64,000 nucleotides of DNA from Allokutzneria sp. NRRL B-24872 (lineage in GTDB: Bacteria; Actinomycetota; Actinomycetes; Mycobacteriales; Pseudonocardiaceae). Both the position numbers and the translations under genes were made by a program. The stretch's first letter is position 1, and each line of letters begins with the position of its first letter. The notes under the pieces are model-generated. The model ran no database searches and was not told the DNA's origin. It saw only the letters and a program-made list of their open reading frames with translations. The stretch lies in the NCBI RefSeq assembly GCF_002155965.1, contig NZ_MUMH01000032.1:1-64000 (forward strand), read 5' to 3'. Positions 1-6,686 of this stretch are shown in pieces.

Positions 1-95
1 TCGCCGAGCACGGTCGTCCGGTGCTGCGCCTGCACCTCACCGACCGGGCAGAGGGCCTGGTCCACCTGGTGAAGGCGGTGCAGGACTCGCTGTGA
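1..95 (+). CDS. C-terminal end of a probable glucose-6-phosphate isomerase (partial)
   Basis: An open frame enters the window at base 3 and ends at a TGA (93-95) that overlaps the GTG start of zwf. The visible tail reads AEHGRPVLRLHLTDRAEG and then a short helix. In related actinomycetes zwf is preceded by tkt, tal and often pgi, and this tail looks like the end of pgi. A transaldolase or a tal-pgi fusion cannot be excluded from 30 residues. The 4-base overlap indicates translational coupling with zwf. Confidence 0.4.
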   Translation, partial: AEHGRPVLRLHLTDRAEGLVHLVKAVQDSL

Positions 96-1624
96 GTGCC
101 AAGAGCTGGCGCAACCCGCTGCGCGACGAGCGGGACAAGCGACTGCCCAGGATCGCCGGGCCCTGCGGCCTGGTGATCTTCGGCGTGACCGGTGACCTCA
201 GCCGCAAGAAGCTGATGCCGGCGATCTACGACCTGGCCAACCGCGGGCTGCTGCCGCCGGGCTTCGCGCTCACCGGCTTCGCCCGGCGGGAGTGGGCCGA
301 CCAGGACTTCGAACAGGTGGTGTACGAGGCGGTCAAGCAGCACGCCCGCACGCCGTTCCGGCAGGAGGTCTGGGACCGGCTCGCCGAGGGCTGCCGCTTC
401 GTGCAGGGCAGCTTCGACGACGACGCGGCCTTCGACAGCCTGGTGGAGACCATCGGCGACCTGGACCGGGTCCGGGGCACCGGTGGCAACCACGCGTTCT
501 ACCTGTCCATCCCGCCGGGCGCGTTCCCGGCGGTCTGCCGCCAGCTGGCCCGCTCCGGGCTGTCGGCGCAGAACCCGGACCAGTGGCGCCGCGTGGTGAT
601 CGAGAAGCCGTTCGGTTCGGATCTGGCCACGGCCAAGGACCTCAACCGCGTGGTGAACGAGGTCTTCCCCGAGGACTCGGTGTTCCGCATCGACCACTAC
701 CTCGGCAAGGAGACGGTCCAGAACATCCTGGCGCTGCGCTTCGCGAACCAGCTGTTCGAGCCGATCTGGAACTCCAACTACGTCGACCACGTGCAGATCA
801 CCATGGCCGAGGACATCGGCCTCGGCGGGCGCGCGGGCTACTACGACGGCATCGGCGCGGCGCGCGATGTGATCCAGAACCACCTGCTCCAGCTGCTGGC
901 GCTGACCGCGATGGAGGAGCCCGTCTCCTTCGACCCGGCGGCGTTGCGGGCGGAGAAGGTCAAGGTGCTCTCGGCGACCCGCCCGGCGGGACCGATCGAC
1001 GAGACCACGGCGCGCGGGCAGTACACCGGCGGCTGGCAGGGCGGGCAGAAGGTGCCCGGTCTGCTGGAGGAGGGCGGCTTCGCCCCCGACTCGGTCACGG
1101 AGACCTTCGCCGCGGTCGAGCTGGAGGTGAACACCCGCCGCTGGGCCGGGGTGCCGTTCTACCTGCGCACCGGCAAGCGGTTGGGCCGCCGCGTCACCGA
1201 GATCGCGGTGGTGTTCAAGCGCGCTCCGCACCTGCCGTTCGACTCCACGGCCACCGAGGAGCTCGGCGAGAACGCCCTGGTGATCCGCGTCCAGCCGGAC
1301 GAGGGCATCACGCTGCGCTTCGGCTCCAAGGTGCCCGGCACCGCGATGCAGATCCGCGACGTGACCATGGACTTCGGCTACGGGCACGCGTTCACCGAGT
1401 CCTCGCCGGAGGCCTACGAGCGGCTGCTGCTGGACGTGCTGCTCGGCGAGCCCTCGCTGTTCCCGATGAACGACGAGGTCGAGCTGTCCTGGAAGATCCT
1501 CGACCCGGTGCTCAAGCACTGGGCCGCGAAGGGCCGTCCCGAGGAGTACAAGGCAGGCACGTGGGGTCCCGCGTCGGCTGACGCGATGATGGCCCGCACG
1601 GGCAGGCACTGGAGGCGGCCATGA
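92..1624 (+). CDS. zwf: Glucose-6-phosphate 1-dehydrogenase
   Basis: Oxidises glucose 6-phosphate to 6-phosphogluconolactone with reduction of NAD(P)+, the entry step of the oxidative pentose phosphate pathway, in the cytoplasm. The 510 residues match the usual family length. The nucleotide-binding motif GVTGDLSRKK is at residues 31-40, EKPFG at 171-175, and the active-site block RIDHYLGKE at 199-207. The GTG start overlaps the stop of the upstream gene. opcA follows after 67 bp, an unusually long gap for this pair; a 14-base direct repeat brackets it. Confidence 0.97.
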   Translation: MSAKSWRNPLRDERDKRLPRIAGPCGLVIFGVTGDLSRKKLMPAIYDLANRGLLPPGFALTGFARREWADQDFEQVVYEAVKQHARTPFRQEVWDRLAEGCRFVQGSFDDDAAFDSLVETIGDLDRVRGTGGNHAFYLSIPPGAFPAVCRQLARSGLSAQNPDQWRRVVIEKPFGSDLATAKDLNRVVNEVFPEDSVFRIDHYLGKETVQNILALRFANQLFEPIWNSNYVDHVQITMAEDIGLGGRAGYYDGIGAARDVIQNHLLQLLALTAMEEPVSFDPAALRAEKVKVLSATRPAGPIDETTARGQYTGGWQGGQKVPGLLEEGGFAPDSVTETFAAVELEVNTRRWAGVPFYLRTGKRLGRRVTEIAVVFKRAPHLPFDSTATEELGENALVIRVQPDEGITLRFGSKVPGTAMQIRDVTMDFGYGHAFTESSPEAYERLLLDVLLGEPSLFPMNDEVELSWKILDPVLKHWAAKGRPEEYKAGTWGPASADAMMARTGRHWRRP

Positions 1625-1691
1625 GTCACAATGCCCGCTCTCGTGGATGCCGACCGGGTGCGGGTGTCCCGCATGAGCGCAGGAGGCGGCC

Positions 1692-2750
1692 ATGATCATC
1701 GACCTTCCCTCGACCACGACCTCGCAGGTCAACAAGAAGCTGGTCGAGCTGCGCGAGCAGGGCGGAGCGGTGGCGCTGGGCCGGGTGCTCACCCTGGTCA
1801 TCGTCACCGACGACGGCGCGCGCACCGAGGAGGCCATCGACGCGGCCAACGACGCCAGCCGCGAGCACCCGTGCCGGGTGATCGTGCTGGCCCGCGGCGC
1901 CCGCAAGGCCGCGGCCCGCCTGGACGCCCAGGTCCGGGTCGGCGGCGACGCGGGCGCGAGCGAGGTCGTGGTGCTGCGGCTCTACGGCCCGCTGGCCGAC
2001 GAGGGCGCGGGCTGCGTGGTGCCGCTGCTGCTGCCCGACGCGCCCGTGGTGGCGTGGTGGCCGTTCGAGTCCCCGGAGAACCCGTCCCAGGACCCGATCG
2101 GCGCGCTGGCCCAGCGCCGGATCACCGACGCCGCCGCCGAGCGCAACCCGATCAAGGCGCTCGACCAGCGTCGCGAGTCCTATGTGGACGGTGACACCGA
2201 TCTGGCGTGGACGCGGCTGACCTCGTGGCGGGCCCTGCTGGCCGCCGCGCTGGACCTGCCGCCCTACGAGAAGGTCACCGCGGCCACCGTCTCCGGCGAG
2301 GCCGACTCGCCGTCGACGGACCTGCTCGCGGCGTGGCTGTCGGCGCGGCTGAAGATCGCGGTGACCCGCACCAAGGCCAGCTCCGGCCAGGGCATCGTCT
2401 CCGCGGTGCTGGAGCGGCGCTCCGGCAACGTCGAGCTGATCCGCCCCGACGGCAAGGTCGGCACGCTCGACCAGCCCGGCCAGCCCGACCGCCGCGTCGC
2501 GCTGCAACGGCGCCCGGTCCGCGACTGCCTCGCCGAGGAGCTGCGTCGGCTCGACCCCGACGAGACCTACGAGGAGACGCTGCGGGCGCTGCCCAAGGTG
2601 GTCCGCGGTCGCGCGGCCCCGAGGAAGCCCGCCGCCAAGGCCGCGGTGAAGGCGAAGAAGCCCGAGCCCGCTCCAGCGGCGGAGGCCGATTCCCCGGAAC
2701 CGGCCAAACCCAAGAAGGCCAAACCGGCCAAGGCGAAGGCCAAGAAGTAA
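1692..2750 (+). CDS. opcA: Glucose-6-phosphate dehydrogenase assembly protein OpcA
   Basis: OpcA is the partner protein that actinomycete and cyanobacterial glucose-6-phosphate dehydrogenases need for oligomer assembly and activity. The protein has 352 residues, begins MIIDLPSTTTSQVNKKL as in actinobacterial OpcA, and follows zwf as expected. A strong ribosome site, AGGAGG, sits 5 bases before the ATG. The last 50 residues are a Lys/Ala/Pro-rich tail, probably disordered. A U-tract terminator follows, so transcription of zwf-opcA ends here. The usual next gene, pgl, is displaced to 11452. Confidence 0.95.
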   Translation: MIIDLPSTTTSQVNKKLVELREQGGAVALGRVLTLVIVTDDGARTEEAIDAANDASREHPCRVIVLARGARKAAARLDAQVRVGGDAGASEVVVLRLYGPLADEGAGCVVPLLLPDAPVVAWWPFESPENPSQDPIGALAQRRITDAAAERNPIKALDQRRESYVDGDTDLAWTRLTSWRALLAAALDLPPYEKVTAATVSGEADSPSTDLLAAWLSARLKIAVTRTKASSGQGIVSAVLERRSGNVELIRPDGKVGTLDQPGQPDRRVALQRRPVRDCLAEELRRLDPDETYEETLRALPKVVRGRAAPRKPAAKAAVKAKKPEPAPAAEADSPEPAKPKKAKPAKAKAKK

Positions 2751-2755
2751 CGCGA

Positions 2756-2788
2756 GAGGGCGTCCACTCCGGTGGGCGCCCTCTTTTT
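2756..2788 (+). terminator. Rho-independent terminator after opcA
   Basis: A 10-bp stem (GAGGGCGTCC at 2756-2765 pairing with GGGCGCCCTC at 2774-2783, one T-G pair) with an 8-base loop is followed directly by TTTTT. This is the only textbook U-tract terminator noticed in the window, and it closes the zwf-opcA unit. Confidence 0.85.
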
Positions 2789-3038
2789 CTCCCCCATTCC
2801 GTGCCATCTTGCGGCGGCGGCACAGATTTCACCCCCTTTCCCCACGTCGCGCCCGATTTTCCTTGCCACTACGGAAAAAGTCGATTCGTGCCATGATTGC
2901 CTGGCATTTCTCCAGAGCACCCACGGGTGTTTCTGCTCCTTTCGGGCGAACGTGACGCTTCGGCACTCCGAAAGACCTTCCCCCGGGCCGTTACGGGGGT
3001 GACCATCAGTGGCACGCGAGGGACTCGGGGGGGAGTCG
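2789..3038. other. Intergenic region before the toxin cassette
   Basis: About 250 bp of relatively A+T-rich DNA without a credible gene separates the opcA terminator from the toxin cassette. It must hold the cassette promoter, but no clear -35/-10 pair could be assigned by eye. The drop in G+C relative to opcA fits a junction between core and inserted DNA. Confidence 0.4.
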
Positions 3039-3293
3039 ATGAGCGAACTCGAAGAGGTGCGGGCCGAGCTGCACGCCGTCGACCAGGAGATTCCACTGCC
3101 CAGGGTCGCCTCAGCCCACGCACGCCTCGGCGACGTGCACGCCGAACTGAGCGCGGCGTGGGCGAAGTCCCTGGACCGCCGCCCGGACAAGGCCAAGGAC
3201 CACCTCGTCCACTCCCAGGCCGCCGTCGACCGCTCCCAGCAGGCGCTCGCCCAGGCGCGGGAGCACCTGGGCACAGCGATTTCGGGGCTGTGA
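3039..3293 (+). CDS. Small helical protein of a toxin cassette (DUF6244-like)
   Basis: An 84-residue, charged, all-helical protein without cysteines, signal peptide or membrane segment. An upstream ATG-like start at 3009 is possible, but the ATG at 3039 has a G-rich ribosome site just before it (GGGGGGAGT). The sequence resembles, from memory, the small DUF6244 proteins of actinomycetes that sit before polymorphic toxins. It ends 4 bp before the toxin gene, so both are probably co-translated. A role as chaperone, adaptor or secretion partner for the toxin is inference. Confidence 0.65.
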   Translation: MSELEEVRAELHAVDQEIPLPRVASAHARLGDVHAELSAAWAKSLDRRPDKAKDHLVHSQAAVDRSQQALAQAREHLGTAISGL

Positions 3294-3297
3294 CGCC

Positions 3298-4146
3298 ATG
3301 ACCTCCTCCATCCGCGAACTCCGCGCCCGCTTGCAGTCCGCCGTGGACGGCCTCCCGCTCGACGACCTCACCGAGGCTCGCGAGCACCTGCGCCACGTCG
3401 TGCTCCCCCGCCTGGAACACCTCACCCTGTCCACCGCGAACCCCTTGCTGCACAAGGCGATCGCCGCACTCCACCAGGCCGGGATCGAACTGGACAACGG
3501 GCGGCTGCACGCGCACGAGACGCACCGCGTCACCCGCGACTACATGCACTCGTGCCTCGGCGCTGCCGAGGAGGACGGCCGCACCTACCGCTACGTCGAA
3601 CCCGCCGTGCACGCTCCGCCCTTCCGCTCGGTCGGGGAGACGTCACCCGTCGTCCTCCCCCGCCGTCAGCCCGCGCCGTGGGTCACGGACGACCGCTCCA
3701 CCTGGCCGGGCCGAGTCGACGAATCCCTTGTCCCCCAAGACTTCAAGTTCGAGGACGACGAGCGGGTCATCGCGAACTGGCTGGCTCGGCTGTACCCCTA
3801 CCGCGTCGCCCCCATCCCGAGGAGGAACAGTCCCCGCACCGCCGACTCGGCCGTCAACGGCTACACCGTGGAGTTCAAGACCCTCTGCCCGTCGCCTCAG
3901 CTCCCTCGGCACGAGGCCAAGCACATCGGCAGGGCGATCGCCAAGATGCAAAGGGACGAGCCGGGGGGCGCAGGTCAGGGAAACAACATCATCATCGACG
4001 CCTCCCGCTCGGGTCTGTCGCGCGAGGAAGCGCTCACGGGACTGAAGGACTACCTGACCCGCTTTCCCGAGCGAGTCGAACGGCTGGCGCGCGTCCGCAT
4101 TCTGGGCAACGACTACGAGATCGATTGGAACCGCACCCGTGGCTGA
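3298..4146 (+). CDS. Polymorphic toxin with CdiA-type C-terminal nuclease domain
   Basis: A 282-residue protein in three parts. Residues 1-90 form a helical N-terminal domain, 95-150 a Pro-rich linker, and about 165-282 a toxin domain. The toxin part has D183, the E192-F-K194 triad element and IIIDASRSGL (231-240), an arrangement like the CdiA C-terminal tRNase family used in contact-dependent inhibition. If so, it cleaves tRNA in a competitor cell. There is no signal peptide, repeat stalk or WXG motif, so the export route is unknown. The GTG of the first immunity gene lies inside its last codons (8-base overlap), typical of a toxin-immunity pair. The N-terminus resembles that of the deaminase toxin at 32865-33563. 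Confidence 0.75.
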   Translation: MTSSIRELRARLQSAVDGLPLDDLTEAREHLRHVVLPRLEHLTLSTANPLLHKAIAALHQAGIELDNGRLHAHETHRVTRDYMHSCLGAAEEDGRTYRYVEPAVHAPPFRSVGETSPVVLPRRQPAPWVTDDRSTWPGRVDESLVPQDFKFEDDERVIANWLARLYPYRVAPIPRRNSPRTADSAVNGYTVEFKTLCPSPQLPRHEAKHIGRAIAKMQRDEPGGAGQGNNIIIDASRSGLSREEALTGLKDYLTRFPERVERLARVRILGNDYEIDWNRTRG

Positions 4147-4507
4147 CTACGTGGAGCTGTACTTCGGCACTCCCCAGGACGTCGACGACACCACCGCTAT
4201 CACCTACCTCGGCGAACTCCTCGGAGTGCGCTTCGAACCCTCGTCAGAGTCCTACGCCGACTACGAAGCGCACGACGGACGGCGCAACTACGACCTCAAC
4301 CTCGGCATCGAAGAAGACGAAGACGACCTGGCCGACGACATGCCTTTCACACAGATGCCGTTCGTGCTCACACTGCGCGGCGACCGCAACATGGACGCCG
4401 AGATGGAAGCCATCGGCCGCAAGCTCATCCCACAACTGCGCCAACGCGGCTACCTCCCGGCGCGACTCATCTACGGCACCCTGCTCCTCCTAGACAAGGC
4501 GGACTAG
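4139..4507 (+). CDS. Immunity protein, copy 1
   Basis: A 122-residue acidic cytoplasmic protein whose GTG start overlaps the end of the toxin gene. It carries an Asp/Glu run in the middle (residues ~57-66) and has no signal peptide. Position and acidity suggest that it binds and neutralises the nuclease encoded just upstream. No named immunity family was recognised. It is clearly paralogous to the next gene, sharing a 64-base block without mismatches (4214-4277 against 4580-4643). The assignment as immunity rests on context. Confidence 0.7.
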   Translation: MADYVELYFGTPQDVDDTTAITYLGELLGVRFEPSSESYADYEAHDGRRNYDLNLGIEEDEDDLADDMPFTQMPFVLTLRGDRNMDAEMEAIGRKLIPQLRQRGYLPARLIYGTLLLLDKAD

Positions 4508-4510
4508 ACA

Positions 4511-4870
4511 TTGGCTGACCACGTGGAGCTGTACTTCGGCTCACCCGACGACACCGGCACTGCGGTCGCCTACCTCGGTGAACTCCTCGGAGTGCGCTTC
4601 GAACCCTCGTCAGAGTCCTACGCCGACTACGAAGCGCACGACGAACGACGCCACTACGACCTCAACCTCGGCATCGAAGAAGCCGACGACTCCGATGTCG
4701 ACATGCCCTTCACGCAAATGCCGTTCGTGCTCACGCTGCGCGGCGACCGCGACATGGACGCCGAGATGGAGCGCGTCGGGCGTGAGCTGATCCCACGACT
4801 GCGCGAACGCGGCTACCTCCCGGCGCGACTCATCTACGGCACGCTGCTCCTCCGCGACAAGGCGGGCTGA
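4511..4870 (+). CDS. Immunity protein, copy 2 (tandem paralogue)
   Basis: A 119-residue protein, 3 bp after copy 1, starting at a TTG (4511) that aligns exactly with the start of copy 1. Differences concentrate near the N-terminus and in the acidic stretch, where it has EADDSDVD in place of EDEDDLADD. Most of the rest is conserved, including MPFVLTLRGD and the C-terminal YLPARLIYGTLLL. Tandem immunity genes often give protection against variant toxins of kin. Gene conversion could explain the identical blocks. Confidence 0.7.
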   Translation: MADHVELYFGSPDDTGTAVAYLGELLGVRFEPSSESYADYEAHDERRHYDLNLGIEEADDSDVDMPFTQMPFVLTLRGDRDMDAEMERVGRELIPRLRERGYLPARLIYGTLLLRDKAG

Positions 4871-4926
4871 AGCGGGGGTTTGCTGGTCTTGAAGACTGCT
4901 GGACCTCGGCGCGGTTTACTGGCGGG

Positions 4927-6054
4927 GTGGCGTTCGTGAAGTGGCCGTGGCGCGCGGTGTGCTATCTGTGCAGCACGTTGCCGGTGGCGGTGGTGTGGCT
5001 GGTGAGCCTGCTGCCGTTGGGGCCGTTCGCGGGAGTGCCGTTGCGCGCGGTGGAGCGCAGGAGGCTGCGCCTGCTGGACCCGACGGTGACGCCGGAGCCG
5101 CGAGCCAGGCACACGCTGCGCGAGCTGATCGCGGCGAGGTCGACGTGGGTGGCGTTGCTGTACGGGGTGGTGTTGCTGCCGCTGGGCACGATCGACCTGA
5201 CGGTGGCGGTGGTGTGCGTGGCGGTGCCGCTGACGATGCTGGGCCTGCCGTTGTGGAAGAGCGCGGGCGCTGAGCTGGGCGTGGTCGCGGGGATCGACAC
5301 AAGCACGGTCGCGGGCACGGCGCTGGTGATGGTGCTCGGAGCGCTGCTGGCAGCCTTGGGTGCGGCGTTGGTGACGGCGGTGGCCTGGGGACGGGCAGCG
5401 TTCGCGCGGGTAGTGCTGGTGGGGCCGAGGGAACGCGAGCTGGGCGAGCAGCTGGTGCGAGTGCGCTCGTCGCGGCTGAGGCTGGTGGACGCCTTCGAGC
5501 TGGAGCGACGGCGGATCGAGCGTGATCTGCACGACGGCGCGCAGCAGCGGTTGCTCTCGCTGATCATGACGTTGGGCCTGTTGCGCCTCGAGGTGCCGGA
5601 GCGGGCGCGGGAGCTGGCGGACAAGGCGCAGGGCGACGCGAAGGCGGCGCTGGACGAGCTGCGCGAGCTGGTCAGGGGAATCCACCCGGCGGTGCTGACG
5701 GACGCGGGGCTGGTCGCGGCGCTGGACGAGCTGGCGGACCGCTGCCCGGTGCGGGTCGACGTGCGGGCCGAAGCCGTCGATCGCCTCCCACCGACGATCG
5801 AGTCGACGGCCTACTTCTGCGTGAGCGAGGCGCTGGCCAACCTCGTGCGGCACAGCGAGGCGGACCTGGCTCGGGTCGCACTCCGCCAACGCGCCGACAA
5901 GGTCTTGATCACGGTGTGGGACAACGGGAAGGGCGGCGTGCGCGAGCTGACCTCGATCGCCGACCGGTTGTCCACTGTAGATGGTGAGCTGGCGGTGCTG
6001 AGCCCGGTGGGCGGCCCGACCGAGCTGAGGATGGAGCTGCCGTGCGCGTGGTGA
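4927..6054 (+). CDS. Sensor histidine kinase (HisKA_3 type)
   Basis: A 375-residue membrane kinase paired with the next gene. Hydrophobic segments lie at about residues 12-34, 74-110 and 125-155. The dimerisation and phosphoacceptor helix reads ERDLHDGAQQRL with H202. The ATPase domain keeps the N box (N305) and the G1 box DNGKGG (332-337), but the usual second glycine box (GLxGLxxR) is replaced by VRELTSIADR, so ATP-lid function may be altered. The stop overlaps the response-regulator start by 13 bases. The GTG at 4927 is chosen as the first start after the immunity gene. The signal sensed is unknown. Confidence 0.9.
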   Translation: MAFVKWPWRAVCYLCSTLPVAVVWLVSLLPLGPFAGVPLRAVERRRLRLLDPTVTPEPRARHTLRELIAARSTWVALLYGVVLLPLGTIDLTVAVVCVAVPLTMLGLPLWKSAGAELGVVAGIDTSTVAGTALVMVLGALLAALGAALVTAVAWGRAAFARVVLVGPRERELGEQLVRVRSSRLRLVDAFELERRRIERDLHDGAQQRLLSLIMTLGLLRLEVPERARELADKAQGDAKAALDELRELVRGIHPAVLTDAGLVAALDELADRCPVRVDVRAEAVDRLPPTIESTAYFCVSEALANLVRHSEADLARVALRQRADKVLITVWDNGKGGVRELTSIADRLSTVDGELAVLSPVGGPTELRMELPCAW

Positions 6055-6686
6055 TCGCCGAGGACGCGGTGCTGTTCCGGGAAGGACTCGTGCAGCTGCT
6101 CGGGCAGTTCGGGCACGAGGTGGTCGCGGCGGTCGGCGACGGACCGAGCCTGGTCGAGGCCGTGGACCGGCTGCGCCCGGACGTCTCGGTGGTGGACGTG
6201 CGGATGCCGCCCGGCTACGCCGAAGAGGGCCTGCGGGCCGCGCTCGACGTGCGCGAGCGGCATCCGGGCGCCGCCGTGGTGGTGCTCTCGCAGTACGTCG
6301 CGCACCGCAGGGCGACGGAACTGCTGGAGAGCGGGACAGCGGGCATCGGCTACCTGTTGAAGGACCGCGTCGGCGACGTGACCGAGTTCGTCGACTCGCT
6401 GCGCCGCGTCGCGGAGGGCGGCACGGTGATGGACCCGGAGGTCGTCAGCACCCTGCTGCGGCGCAAGAAGAACCAGCAGCCGCTGGACCGGCTCACCCCG
6501 CGCGAGCGGGAGGTGCTGGGCCAGCTCGCGCAGGGGCGGACGAACGCCGGGGCCGCACGGGTGCTCTCGGTCAGCGACGCGGCGATCGCCAAGCACGTCA
6601 ACAGCATCTTCGCCAAGCTCGGGCTCGAACAGACCCCGGACGACCACCGCCGGGTGCTCGCGGTCCTCGCCTACCTCCAGGGCTGA
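6042..6686 (+). CDS. LuxR/NarL-family response regulator
   Basis: A 214-residue two-domain regulator. The receiver has acidic E7-D8, phosphoacceptor D52 in VVDVRMP and a conserved lysine in LLKD. The C-terminus holds the helix-turn-helix LTPREREVLGQLAQG followed by the recognition helix. It partners the preceding kinase, with which it overlaps. It converges on the permease gene at 6671, their 3' ends overlapping by 16 bp. The neighbouring ABC exporter is a plausible regulatory target, by location only. Confidence 0.93.
   Translation: MRVVIAEDAVLFREGLVQLLGQFGHEVVAAVGDGPSLVEAVDRLRPDVSVVDVRMPPGYAEEGLRAALDVRERHPGAAVVVLSQYVAHRRATELLESGTAGIGYLLKDRVGDVTEFVDSLRRVAEGGTVMDPEVVSTLLRRKKNQQPLDRLTPREREVLGQLAQGRTNAGAARVLSVSDAAIAKHVNSIFAKLGLEQTPDDHRRVLAVLAYLQG

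Noticed and set aside
4834-5889. 351-aa minus-strand ORF opposite the histidine kinase
   Set aside because: It is Arg/His/Gln-rich low-complexity sequence typical of antisense frames in G+C-rich DNA, and the kinase on the plus strand has clear domains.
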